A stretch of 64,000 nt of DNA, taken from assembly GCA_014379625.1 (NCBI GenBank), contig JACMLJ010000012.1, positions 242,936 to 306,935 on the forward strand, in the 5' to 3' direction. This stretch comes from Ferruginibacter sp. Its GTDB lineage: Bacteria; Bacteroidota; Bacteroidia; Chitinophagales; Chitinophagaceae. This document shows, in pieces, positions 10,201-21,200 of the stretch. Position 1 is the stretch's first letter. Every line of letters starts with the position of its first letter. Under the pieces are notes generated by a model, which worked only from the letters and a program-made list of their open reading frames with translations, ran no database searches and was not told where the DNA came from. The translations under genes were made by a program, and so were the position numbers.

Positions 10201-13200
10201 GTAACACCATTTAATACAGTAGCGGTTGCTACGGAAACGGTTCCTGCAACGCTTTCACAGATCGGCGCTAACGCGGGATAATTTAATTCAGGCGTTACGC
10301 TAAATGTGCGGGTGATGGTGGTATCATCCGTACAGCCATTACCCCCCGTGAGGCTTAGCAAAATATTATAAGTGCCTGTATTGGAATAATTATGCGTTGG
10401 ATTTTGAGCTGTTGAAGTATTGGGGTTGCCCGCGGTGGCATTTGGATCATTGAAGTTCCACAGGTATGCCTGTCCAGCTGTTGCTGAACCGTTGAAAGTA
10501 AACTGAACCTGTCCGGTAACCGGTAAACAGGTGGTGGGGGAATAGGTAAAGCTTGCCGAAGGTTTCGGCCCTACCGTTATATCATTTGTTATCACACTAA
10601 CGCAATTGCCGGTTGATGTAAATGTATACAATATGGTATGCGTTCCCGCACCGGCAACAGAAGGATTGAATGTTCCGTTTGCAGTTGTTCCGGGGCCACT
10701 ATAAACACCAGTCCCTGAAACGCCATTGGTAACGGTTGCTGTGGCTATAGACACGGTGCCGGTAACACTTTCACAGATCGGCGCCAAAGCCGGGTAACTC
10801 AATGCAGGTGTAACGCTAAAAGTGCGGGTGATTGTTGTATCATCCGCGCAACCATTTGCACCTGTTACAGTAAGCAGGATATTGTAGGTTCCTGTATTGG
10901 AATAATTATGTGTTGGATTAAGCGCTGTGGAAATATTTGGATTTCCTGTATTTGCATCCGGATCATTAAAATTCCACAGGTAGGTTTGCCCGGCCGTTGT
11001 TGAACCGTTGAAGGTAAACTGTACCTGTCCAGTTATGGGTAAACAGGTGGTTGGAGCGTAGGTAAAGCTTGCAAGAGGCCTGGTGCCTACTGTAATGCTG
11101 CTTGAAATTGTACTTACACAATTACCCGTTGACGTAAAACTGTATACAATCGTATGCGTACCGGGGCCTGAGATGGTTGGGCTGAAAATTCCTGCCGCAG
11201 TTGTACCGGGACCGCTGTAAACCCCGGTTCCGGTAACACCGTTGGTGACCGTGGCTGTTGCAACAGAGATGGTTCCGGGAACACTTTCACAAACAGGGGC
11301 CAGCGCAGGATAATTCAGTGCCGGTGTTACGCTCAATACCGTTGTTATTAATGTATCATCAACACAACCATTTGCATCAGTTACCGAAAGAGCTATCCCA
11401 TAAGAACCTGTATTAGTATAAATATGCGTCGGGCTTTGCAGAAGGGAAGTATTTAATGTGCCGCTTGCGGGGTCACCAAAATTCCAGGTGTATACACTTG
11501 CCGTGGTTCCATTATAAGTGAACTGTGCCGAGCCCGAAACAGGTAAACATACCGTTGGATAAGTAAAGCTTGCAAGAGGTTTTGGATTCACCCTGATCGT
11601 ATTTAAAATGGTATCGATACAATTGCCCGGTGTGGTAAATATATACAGGATGGTGTGCGTACCAGCTCCGGCAAGTGATGGTGAAAAAATACCTGCCGGG
11701 GTTGTGCCGGGCCCTTTGTAAATTCCGGTGCCTGTTACGCCATTGGTAACAGTTGCCGTAGCAATGGATATTGTGCCCGTAATACTTTCACAAACCGGGG
11801 CCAGCGGAGGGTAATTCAATGCGGGGCTAACAGTAAATACTGCGTTAAAAGCAGTATCATCAAAACATCCCTGTGTTGTGGTTACCCTTAAGTTGATGGT
11901 AAATGGCCCGGTAACATAATTATGCACAGGATTAACCAATCCGGATGTGTTGAGTGCCCCGCTTGCAGGATCACCAAAATTCCATGCATAGGTTTGACCA
12001 AGTGATAAAGAACCTGTATAATTGAACTGAACAATGCCGGAAGCAGGAAGACAGCTTGCGGAAGGAATATTAAAATTAGCTGCCGGTTTAGGATAAACCA
12101 CCATATCTATCGAAACAGAATCCGTACAACCGGATGTGGCTGAAAATACATACCAGATCTTGTGAGTGCCCGCGCCGGCTTGCGATGGTGAAAAAAGTCC
12201 GGCCGGTGTGGTGGCCGTTCCACGGTACAGCCCGGTACCAGGTACTGCATTGGTAACTGAAGCCGTTGCAACCGAAACAGTGCCGGTCACGCTTTCGCAA
12301 ACCGCCGGTACGGGAGGATATGCAAAGGTAGGTGACAGGTTAAAGGTTGCCACTACCGTTGTATCCTTCGTACAGCCATTGGCGGTAGTTGCCCGGTAGG
12401 TAATGGTGTAACTGCCAAAAGTTGCATAAGTATGTGTTGGACTGGCCGCAGTGGAGGTATTTGGATTAGCTACGCTTGCATTGGGATCACCAAAATTCCA
12501 GCTATGGCCGGTTATTGCCTGGCCATCCGGTACTGTAGCGGTACTGGTAAACTGCACGATACCGTTAGCAGGAAGGCAGCCCGCGGGATAAGTGAACGAA
12601 GCCCTTGGAGCAGCATATACCAGGATTGTTTTTGTAACCGTATCAGCGGGGCAGGTATTGCTTACCGATACGGTATGTTTTACAGGATAGGAACCATAAG
12701 CAGGGAAACTAACCACCTGCGCATTCCCATTGGCGGCGGTAATTTTATTCACGCCCCCAAAATCCCAGTACCACGAATTGACAGGTGCACTACCACCAAA
12801 AAAACTGGTATCAGTGAAACTGATGGTTCCGCCTTCACATATTGCAGCGGGGGTTGTACCAAAGTTGGTCAAAGGCTTCTGAAATATAGCAATGGGTTTA
12901 ATGGTATCTCCCACGCAGCCTTCTGCCGAAATAACCTGTAGGGCTATGTTTTGGATACCGATGGAACTTATCAATTTACGGGGGTTCTGGATGGAATCCA
13001 CACCTCCGCCCGGAAATGTCCAGTTCCAATAACGTATATTGAACCCGTTTGCCGTGCCGGCAGGGCCCGAAAAAAGGACGGTATCTAACCTGCAGCCGCT
13101 ATGCGTAAAGGTAAAATTAGCTACCGGTTTACCTTTAACGGTAATCGTGTAAAAAACGGTATCACTACTGGTACAATTATCGATAGTTGGTGAAGTAACA

Positions 13201-14978
13201 ACAATCGGTACGCTAAAGGTACCCGTATCACTAAAAGAATAATTACCGGGAATGGTGTACTTGTAATACTTGATCCCATTTACAAAGGGTGAATCTATTA
13301 CTACCGGAGAATTAAAAATCACATCGGTATTTGGTGTAATTACTGAAGAAAGTGTACTTAACAGCCATTCCATTTTCAATGGTTTGTAGGTCATCAAAAC
13401 AGAAAGCTCCACCGGCGTTCTTGTACAGGTAAAACTATTAGTGGTATTGGAAGTGTCAAATGTGTTGTGAATAGCACCTATGGCGCTGAGATTATTGATA
13501 TAGGTTCCTGCGTTGTAACCATAACTTTCTGCACCTCCCAAACCATAGGTTATCGCCGTAAAACCTGAGTCGCACTTTACCAAAGCCTGTGTTTGGGCAG
13601 ATACCCATCCTTTAACAACAACGGTATAACCCGGCAGGTTAGGGTGCGGATAAGTATGGTTGAAAACGGATGAATTATCAATCCGCAGGGATGGAACACC
13701 TGCTGTGGGTACCACCAGGGTAAGATAATTGGCATTGATCGCCTCCTTGGTATTGCGGTAAAAACCCACCTGTTTAATGGCTTGCTCAACAGGGCTTAAA
13801 ATGAGCATTTCAGGATCGCCGCTCCCCCCGTTACATGCACCCGTTCCCGACATGAACTGTGCTACCATTACAGGTTTATCAGCCACAATATAATCAGCGG
13901 TAACGCTGGAGAATTTATAGTATTTGTTAGCAATAAGACCGGTTAGCTGCACGCCGTTTCTCCTTACAATGGTGGTTGGATCTTTTACCACCACTTTGTA
14001 AACACTGGTTTGAAATGAAGTCGGTTGCAGTATAGCGCCACTAGATTTGGAAAAAGGAGCCGTGGCATACCGTTTTCCCCATGCATGTTCAGGAAACAAT
14101 TGCTGCATATCATTATCCCTTCCCGACCCGGTACCGCAGGTAAGTGTTTCGCCACCGGTACGGCTGCTCCCTCCAAAAACAGCTACAGGATGACATTTCC
14201 CATCAGGCCCTACCAGCGATTTTACCGTTGTGCCGGTAAGCTCCGGTCCGTTACCGGTAGCGCAGTCAGCCTGACCTACCAATTGATAGATCTGTCCTTT
14301 TTGTATTAACACCTGGAATGGAACGCCTGCCGGTTTTCCCTTACGTGATGTTGCGGAGGGAGTGATTTCTACCAGGGTATTATTTTCTTTTGCCACCACA
14401 TACATCCAGGAGTAAGACCTGTCCGCATCCCGCTGTTCGCTGTTTACAGAAGTGTAGGAATAGCCCCAGGTATTTACCGGCATCAGCATGGTGGCCCCGG
14501 ATGAAACGCCACCATAAATATGTGCATAAGCTACAATCGGAACATTACTCACGATATGTATACCCTTCTTACGCCAAAGTAATTCGCCACCCGATCCCAA
14601 TGGCGGCGCGTTGTCGAAAAGCCTTGCATCGTAATTGGGATCGCTGTTACTTGCCGCAGCATCCTGCGAACCTTTTGGCAGGTTTTCTGTAGAAATGACG
14701 GTGTAGGCGGGGATAACGTATGTTTTGGTCCAAGCAGGAACAAAAGCAGTTCCGCTACTGTCAATGGTTACCGTAACGATGGCCGCTTCTTCAGCACTCA
14801 GGTACAGCACCATATTCATATCATTCGCTGCCGTATTCGTTCCGGCGCAATTCGGTTCCATGTATTGATGGTGCCCATAACCTACCCAAAATTCTTTTCC
14901 CTTATTGGAAAAATTTTGAGCGGATACGCAAAAACAAGCCAGCACCAGAGAGCATGATATAATAATTTTACTCCTCAT
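7224..14978 (-). CDS. Giant secreted adhesin: IgGFc-binding domain, PKD/repeat modules, type B sorting domain
   Basis: 2584 aa. A signal peptide (about 1-20, CVSA-Q) leads into an IgGFc-binding-type N-terminal domain (about 20-500; KGKEFWVGYGHHQY, KKGIHIVSNVPIVAYAHIY, GATMLMPVNTWGY). PKD-like modules follow (WNFGD/WDFGD signatures), then eight copies of a ~170-aa module (about 860-2150), each with paired Cys residues (CLP..., GCTDD, CES..., GNC). Three or four further PKD domains come next. The protein ends in a gliding-motility-associated C-terminal domain (VPNAFSPNGDGTNDTWII, YNRYGQVVY, ITIVK) that directs type B T9SS export and surface attachment. It heads an apparent operon with SprF-PorE-SprF. 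An adhesive or motility surface filament is the most likely role; the ligand is unknown. Confidence 0.93.
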   Translation of the reverse strand: MRSKIIISCSLVLACFCVSAQNFSNKGKEFWVGYGHHQYMEPNCAGTNTAANDMNMVLYLSAEEAAIVTVTIDSSGTAFVPAWTKTYVIPAYTVISTENLPKGSQDAAASNSDPNYDARLFDNAPPLGSGGELLWRKKGIHIVSNVPIVAYAHIYGGVSSGATMLMPVNTWGYSYTSVNSEQRDADRSYSWMYVVAKENNTLVEITPSATSRKGKPAGVPFQVLIQKGQIYQLVGQADCATGNGPELTGTTVKSLVGPDGKCHPVAVFGGSSRTGGETLTCGTGSGRDNDMQQLFPEHAWGKRYATAPFSKSSGAILQPTSFQTSVYKVVVKDPTTIVRRNGVQLTGLIANKYYKFSSVTADYIVADKPVMVAQFMSGTGACNGGSGDPEMLILSPVEQAIKQVGFYRNTKEAINANYLTLVVPTAGVPSLRIDNSSVFNHTYPHPNLPGYTVVVKGWVSAQTQALVKCDSGFTAITYGLGGAESYGYNAGTYINNLSAIGAIHNTFDTSNTTNSFTCTRTPVELSVLMTYKPLKMEWLLSTLSSVITPNTDVIFNSPVVIDSPFVNGIKYYKYTIPGNYSFSDTGTFSVPIVVTSPTIDNCTSSDTVFYTITVKGKPVANFTFTHSGCRLDTVLFSGPAGTANGFNIRYWNWTFPGGGVDSIQNPRKLISSIGIQNIALQVISAEGCVGDTIKPIAIFQKPLTNFGTTPAAICEGGTISFTDTSFFGGSAPVNSWYWDFGGVNKITAANGNAQVVSFPAYGSYPVKHTVSVSNTCPADTVTKTILVYAAPRASFTYPAGCLPANGIVQFTSTATVPDGQAITGHSWNFGDPNASVANPNTSTAASPTHTYATFGSYTITYRATTANGCTKDTTVVATFNLSPTFAYPPVPAVCESVTGTVSVATASVTNAVPGTGLYRGTATTPAGLFSPSQAGAGTHKIWYVFSATSGCTDSVSIDMVVYPKPAANFNIPSASCLPASGIVQFNYTGSLSLGQTYAWNFGDPASGALNTSGLVNPVHNYVTGPFTINLRVTTTQGCFDDTAFNAVFTVSPALNYPPLAPVCESITGTISIATATVTNGVTGTGIYKGPGTTPAGIFSPSLAGAGTHTILYIFTTPGNCIDTILNTIRVNPKPLASFTYPTVCLPVSGSAQFTYNGTTASVYTWNFGDPASGTLNTSLLQSPTHIYTNTGSYGIALSVTDANGCVDDTLITTVLSVTPALNYPALAPVCESVPGTISVATATVTNGVTGTGVYSGPGTTAAGIFSPTISGPGTHTIVYSFTSTGNCVSTISSSITVGTRPLASFTYAPTTCLPITGQVQFTFNGSTTAGQTYLWNFNDPDANTGNPNISTALNPTHNYSNTGTYNILLTVTGANGCADDTTITRTFSVTPALSYPALAPICESVTGTVSIATATVTNGVSGTGVYSGPGTTANGTFNPSVAGAGTHTILYTFTSTGNCVSVITNDITVGPKPSASFTYSPTTCLPVTGQVQFTFNGSATAGQAYLWNFNDPNATAGNPNTSTAQNPTHNYSNTGTYNILLSLTGGNGCTDDTTITRTFSVTPELNYPALAPICESVAGTVSVATATVLNGVTGTGVYSGPGTDAAGIFNPAVAGPGTHTIVYTFTSTANCVNTISRTITVGSKPLASFTYSPTTCLPTNGQVQFTFNGSATAGQTYSWNFNDPNATALNPNTSTAINPTHNYSNTGTYNILLTVTGANGCTDDTTLIRTFSVTPALNYPALPSVCESITTPISVATATVTNGVTGTGVYSGPGTDAAGNFSPSLAGPGSHTIIYTFTSTGNCVVTVSGIITIRPKPLASFTYLPAGCLPTTGQVQFTFNGSSTAGQTYLWNFNDPNASVANPNTSTAINPTHNYSNSGTYNILLTVTGANGCTDDTTITKTFSVTPALNYPALASVCESVSGTISVATATVTNGVTGTGVYSGPGTDAGGNFSPSLAGPGTHTIVYTFTAAGNCVVTISSAITIRPKPLASFTYLPAGCLPTTGQVQFSFNGSTTAGQTYLWNFNDPNAAGGNANTSTVLNPAHNFTNTGTYNILLTVTGANGCTDDTTITSIFSVKPALIYPPLAAVCESLPGTISIATATVTNGVTGAGVYSGAGTDAAGNFSPSVAGPGIHLVKYIFTSTGRCIDSISRNITVYPKPSAAFAITSNICFNQLATINNQSTIGAGAISTWQWNFGDGNTVAYPNGNQFTRAYNSFGNYTVSLVSVSDNGCVSDTAKNVIGVHSLPVTNFSMPASVCMPNGAVVFTNLSTNPDNASMTYRWDFGDAGAPSFAVNPSHTYAIAQSYPITLRATSSFGCFKDTVKSFSAFFDKPVADFSVTPDTVCQGTAHVFTDRSTAPNSTIQSRNWDFGDGTNSSGTNPSKTYTIPGNYGVQLTVINAVGCRSDAFTDTVVVNLQPKVDAGPSFIVPFNTVIMFNPAVNDSSVVQYLWTRASDFADPTILRPVITALYNQTYTLTATGPGNCTASDILEVKILKPIIVPNAFSPNGDGTNDTWIINDLADYPGATVDVYNRYGQVVYSSSGYPVPWNGTTNGKPLPFATYYYIINLKNGFQALSGSITIVK
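8525..12400 (-). repeat. Eight tandem ~510-bp coding repeats in the 2584-aa adhesin
   Basis: The 'CES' anchor codons recur near 8707, 9218, 9735, 10252, 10768, 11283, 11788 and 12293, so the unit is 505-517 bp (about 170 aa). Each unit pairs a PKD-like half (WNFNDPNA, GTYNILLTVTGANGC) with a half of the form YPALAPVCES...TATVTNGVTGTGVYSG. Inner units are closest to one another and outer ones are more diverged. This pattern fits unequal exchange. The array should be prone to copy-number change and to assembly collapse. Confidence 0.92.
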
Positions 14979-15151
14979 TTTACACGTTTAATATTGACAC
15001 CATATTTCGTTATAAACTTTACACCGGCCAATGCCTGTTATCCCACTTTAAACACCATGTTTTCAAGCCGGTACAGTGTTGAACAGCTGATATTAATTAT
15101 TAATTACTAATTATTCAATTTACCAAAGGCAATAGCAGGTATCTTATGAAC

Positions 15152-15194
15152 AAAAAAATAAAAGTACAGGAGGTCATTTTATAACCTCCCGTAC
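15152..15194 (-). terminator. Intrinsic terminator of the 4010-aa gene
   Basis: On the minus strand, GTACGGGAGGT and ACCTCCTGTAC form an 11-bp stem with one mismatch and a 9-nt loop, directly followed by TTTTATTTTTTT. It begins 10 bp after the stop codon of the giant gene. It separates that gene's transcript from the downstream adhesin-SprF-PorE series. Confidence 0.87.
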
Positions 15195-15204
15195 ATTTAA
15201 TTAA

Positions 15205-18200
15205 TTATCTCACCAGGTTGATCGAGCCTTTCCTGCTTACTATAGTTCCGTCGAGCAGGGTTATCCTGCACACATACATATACACGCCCGAAGGTTGTTT
15301 GCTCCCTTTATACATCCCATCCCAAACATTTGCCTGCCGGCTTGATTCTGATATTTTTTCACCCCATTGGTTGAATACCGTAAATGTGAGGCTCTTGATG
15401 ATATAACCATACACCTGCAGAACATCATTCAATCCATCATCATTCGGACTGAATGTATTTGGAATGTAAATCTGGTCGGGCAGGGTTCTGCCGCTAACAG
15501 CATTTGACGTGCTTGTCTGGCAGGTGATGATACCTATCGCCCTTACTCTTACACTAACCGTATCCAACGGCCTTAGCCCGGTAACAGTGTGTGTGAGCCC
15601 TGTAGATCCGCTGCTCGGATTAATCCATGGTCCTCCCCCTACAGATACCTGGTAAGTAGCTGCGCCCGGTACTGCATTCCATTTAAACTTCACGGAATTG
15701 ACCGTTACAGAATCAACTGAAGCAATTGTTGGGGTCAACTGAACCAATACGGTTACCGTAACCCTCTTGCGTTGGGTGCTGGTACATCCACCCACGGCCC
15801 TGCTTTGCTGCACATAGAAATTGGTTGTGGCAGCAATGCCGTTTACCGTGTAGTTAGGTCCGGTGGCCAAAGCCGTCCCGCCCGTTGCCGAACTAAACCA
15901 TGAATAAGTTATACCTGCTTCCACCGGTTGTACACTGAACGTAACGCTGGAATCCCTGCAAACCGCAATTGAATCAGGAATAACTGCCGCAATAGAATTG
16001 GTACATCCGCTCGTACTCACCGAAAGGCTGCTTTGACAACTGTTTGCCCCATTAGCCCTGACAATGATGCTTGCAGAGGTAAGTGTTCCCAGGCCGGTAA
16101 TGGTATGGCTTGTAGGACCCGGGTTGGGTGCCACAAAAGGCCCGTTGTTTACCGACACTTCGTAACTTATTGCGCCTGCTACCGGGGTCCAGCTAAAGGT
16201 AACTGAAGTGGCCGTTGCCGATGCCGTAACATAGGTAACCGCCGGTGCAACTAATAGCGGTAACTGGTAAGCTGTTACTTTTTTCCTTGCAACGCTTACA
16301 CAACCTGAAGCGGATGTGCCTGCCACATAATAGCTCACAGGAGGCGTAACGTTGGCTGGCGCATAACTTGTTCCGGTAAAGAGCAGGGTACCGCCGGTTG
16401 GTGCGCTGTACCACCTGTACACGACGCCTGCTACCGGGTTAGATACGGTGAATGTTACACCGCTATTCGGACAAATCCCAATGCTATCTAATGTAATTGC
16501 CACTACCGGTAATGGATTGATTATTATTTTTTTGATGGTATCCGAGATACAACCGTCTGCTGTAATACCCCTCAGGCTTACATCAAATGTGCCGGGCCCC
16601 GGGTAAGTAAATGACTGTACCTGTCCCGCAGGAGTGGTAGTAGTAACCCCGTTGGTGAATTTCCATAACCACTGGTTAAGCGCTATACCATTCTGGGTAA
16701 TCAGGTCGCCGGTAAAATTAACCACATCACCTGCGCATCCTGAAAGACTTGCATTCGGGAAGGTGGTGGCGAAGTTTGTTACCGGTGCAGGCAGTACCTG
16801 GATAAATACCCTACCATCCTGTTTCTTATCGCATTTTTCAATATCCGGTGACCAGAACTGGATCGGTACTGAAAATATTCCAGCCGTGTCAATGGTAAAT
16901 GATACATTCAGCACATATCCGTACATATCGATTCCATTGACCAGTGTTGTATCCACAGGAACCGGGTTTCTTTGTATTATATCGGTTCCCGGCGTAAGAT
17001 GTGGTGCAAGCGCGCTTATTGCCCAGAATATCGAATCGGGCTTGATCGGCAAGAGCACTTTCAGCTTGAACGGAGAGTTTCTGCAGGTATAACCTGTGGC
17101 ATTCGTGCCTACATTCAGGTCGTTGTTTACCGAACTGGCGTTGTTCAGGTTTTTAACAAGGGTACCCAGGTTATAACCATAGCTTTCAACTGATCCAAGG
17201 CCATATACAACACCTGTAAACGGCTGCTCACTTTCTACGGTGCCGGCAGTACCTGTGGCAGGAATCCACCTCTTGGTTACAACGGTATAGCCTGTGAGAT
17301 TAGGATGATCGTATGAATACTTTTCAGTAGCTACGATGGAACCATATCCAATGCCATCTATTTTTAGTGACGCCAGTCCCTCTGTTGGCAATACCAGCGT
17401 GATGAAGTTCTGATCAATGGCCGTTAAGTTATTCAGGTAAAACTGGGTACTCTTAATAGCCTGCTGTAATGGACTGAGGTAGAACATTTCGGGATCACCG
17501 TTACCTCCTGTATTAAGGCAGTTTGAAGCTGAAGAAGCCATAAACTGTGCGAGCAGGATGGGTTTATTTGATTCGATGTAATCCGCAGTGTTACTTTCAA
17601 ACTGGTAGTAACGGCCATTAATGATGCCGGTAAGTGTTGCGCCATTTCTGGTTACAATGGTAGCCGGATCTTTTACCAGCACACGGTAAATATTAGTCAT
17701 GTTGCTGGTCGCGTTCGGGCCGGTGCCGATACTGGTAGGCGCGGTCACATATTTATTGCCCCAAGCCTGGTAAGGGAATATTTGCTGAATGATCAAATCA
17801 CCGCCGCTGCCAATTGAGGTGCCACAACCAAGCGATGTCCTTGTGCTTCCTGCAAATACTGCAATCGGATGGCATACACCCTGTCCATTAGCGATTGATT
17901 TAACATAGCTTCCGGTAAGGTCACGGCCTTCGCTACCGGTTAAGATAGCGCCCAATACCTGGTAAGCATCCCCTTTATTCAACTTCACAAGATAATTACC
18001 GTTTGGCTGTGTACCACCACCTGGTACCCATCCGGCAAGGGTGGTGTTGGATGGATTGATTTCAATCCATGTACTATCGTCTTTAGCCACTATATGGAAA
18101 GCGGAATAAGAAGCAGTTGAATAAAACTGCCTGGAACTTAACGTGTAATACTCATAACCCCATACAGAAGTCGGCATCAGCATCGTGGCCCCCGAATTGG

Positions 18201-21200
18201 TGGACTCGTAAATATGGGCGTATGCAACTATCGGCACATCACTTACAATATGAATGCCCTTCTTATCATATTTCCCTTCTGTTACCAGGCGGGCATCATC
18301 GGGCCCTGTTTTTGGAATGACTACGCTGGATAAGGCCGTGCCTGCTGGCACCGTATAGTTCCTGATCCACGGCGTGCCAAGTGAATTTTCAATGGTAATG
18401 GTTACATGCGCATCCTGTGTGGCGGCGCCCATATAGATTACCATATCCTGGGTGCCACCGGTGGCGGTAAACCCGTTCGTTCTCTGGTAACCTACCCAGA
18501 AATCCTTGCCACGGTTAGAACTGCTGTCCTCACTTTCCAACTGTGCAAAAGGATTTACAAGACCCGTAAACCTGTCGAGGTACACGATCGCGTCCTGGCT
18601 GATCTCTTTTTGTGCCACATTTATTTTACTGTTGGCCCCTACTACCCATGCATTGGAAGGTGTGGTGCGGCCCATCCCTATAATATTTTGAGAAGGGATC
18701 GAACCCTGCCATGGATTGATATAATATAATTTGGCGGCATACGGGTAATTGCCCCCACCCGGAATATCTACCTTGGTGTAGAAGTACATGGAATCAGTAC
18801 CGGCTAATAATCCGGAAGGCACAACGCCTGAATATCTTCTCACGGCTATGCTTGGCGGAGCAGAAGCTCCCCAGGTAATCCTCATTACCGTATCCGTTCC
18901 ATAAGAGAACGTTTGTGTAATATTCGGCGCCGGGGTAGCTGGTGTAGCCAGCATGATTGTTGGCAAAGCCGTTGGGAAAAATTCATAGGCGCCGAGATCG
19001 GGAACACCTGCAGTCAGGGAATCCGGACGGTACCTGTTATCAAAATCGTAGGTGTTGTACTTAACCTGCGTACCCCTTCCATGCATTGCCCATGAATTTG
19101 AATTGGCGATGGCAGGTCGAAGGTCGGTATTGCTTACAAATGCTGGTGGATAAGATATGGAATAACGATCCCAGTTCCAGGCATTGGTCCAGGCTTTAAA
19201 ATCCGCAAAGGTGGTAATTGTACCGGTAGAAGTTTGCGTCAGTATAGCCCCCGTTGAGTACAGCATGTTATAGTCTGCCGTAAAGTTTGACGGGTTACTC
19301 ACAAACAGCGCCTTTCCTCCCCCAATATTTGAGAATACATTGTTTTTAACATTAAAGGTGGCTTTAACCGCCTGTGTAAAATAGCCCGCATAACCGGTTG
19401 CCGATGCACCCCTGATGCTGATACTATTGTTGTAGTAATTAATGGCGTCAGTATTATTCAGGTGGTACATGCCATATACAGGACTACCGGTGCTATTAAG
19501 GCTCATTACATTGTTCAGGGTATTGATGCCTTTTGAGAGGGTAATGCCAATGCCGTATACAGCGCCGGTATTAAAGGTATCGGCTATTATTTTATTGCTG
19601 TTAACTATCGAGGAATCAGTGAAAACAGAACGGGAATTACGGATATTGATCCCGTAAACACCCGATGTGTTATTATTGATATTAACCGTATTGCCGGTAA
19701 GCCTGTAGGCGCTGTCAATATAATCAAGATAAAATCCTGAACTGCCGGCTGACTGGGAAGCACCAAGGGTAACGGTATTTCCCCTTATTCTACTCCTGTT
19801 GGTGTATTGTGTAAAAATACCATGTGAGTACGATCCTGAAACGGTATTGCTGTCGATAATAACCGGGTTAGCCAATACGGTAGCTGATGTTCCTGTAAAA
19901 TAGATACCGTTGGCGCCATTGGTCAGGGTATTGTTTTTTATTACGATGTTGCTTCCCCTGAAGGCATTGGCATATATACCTGCGGAAGTATTAACCGCGG
20001 ATACCGTTAGCGGCGCCACGATATTGCAATTAATGATCGTATCATTAGAAGCTATCGCGCCCAATTCTACTACCCTGCCAAATGCAGCATTGGTACCGGT
20101 AATGGTCATGTTCCGGAATATGAAATTGGTTGCACTATCCAGTTTTAAAGTATAGTTAAGGGCTGCTGAAGGGGCCGCCGTGGTGAGGTTTACCGTTCCT
20201 GGAAGGGCCGGATCTTTTTGGAAGGTAACTGTTTTAGTAATGGAAGTACCGGGAACATATGGAATTCTTATCTGCTCTGTGTAGGTTCCTGGCGCTGTAT
20301 TAAATATTACAAAGTCGGCGATACCGCAGCTTAATGCCGCAACCGCAGCCTGGAAACTTGTAAAGTTCCTGCTGCCTGATCCTGCAGGATTAATTGTATA
20401 AATACCTGACATTGGGGCAGAATTCAATGTTACCGACACGGTATTGGAATATACTGTAATTCCATTACAGGTAACTGCACAACGGTAGAAAGTATTTACT
20501 GTGGTTACCGTGTCGTAGTCAGGGGTATATTGAACAGGGCTGAGGTTTATCCATGGCCCTGCTGCTGTGGCGGCAGATTGCCATTGGAATATCAGGGTAC
20601 CGATTGGGGAGTTACCCGTCAGTGATAAATGAATCGGCGCTTCCAGGCAAATGCCTGAAGCAGGGGTTACAGATGCGGTGCCTGCAACTGGCGGTGATGT
20701 ACACAATGGCGGTGCAAATTCGTAGGCGCCAATATCCGGAGTGAGCGCAACACGCGGCAGGTTCAGTATATCGGTAGTGATACCCAATGGCAACCCTTTA
20801 TTATCCAAAGGCAGTAGTCCTGGTGCATAATAACCTGTAGCCGGACTTATATAGGTAGGATCGATACTTAAAGAAGCTGCATCATCGCCGCTTGCTGATT
20901 GCCAGGCCGCAAGCGTAGCCCGGTTTGATGTATAAAATCCAATATAATTATTGGTTCCTGCAGCCTTTACATAAAAATCATTATTGTTGGATTCTATTTC
21001 GCTGGTAATGGTGTTATAATAAATTGCGTGCTTGGTACCAGTGCCACCTCTCCTAATGGAAATGATATTGTTTTTAAACTCAATTCCGGTAGCAGCAACT
21101 GTTTGGTAAAATCCCTGGGTTATAGCAGCCGATGTACTGCTGATATTATCAAGTGATATGGTATTATGATAATACCTGACATTATCCGATCCATTATTAT

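Noticed and set aside
12432..12941. 169-codon plus-strand frame opposite the adhesin
   Set aside because: Lies wholly antisense to repeat-rich coding sequence with PKD domains in frame; no start context or family, so a shadow frame.
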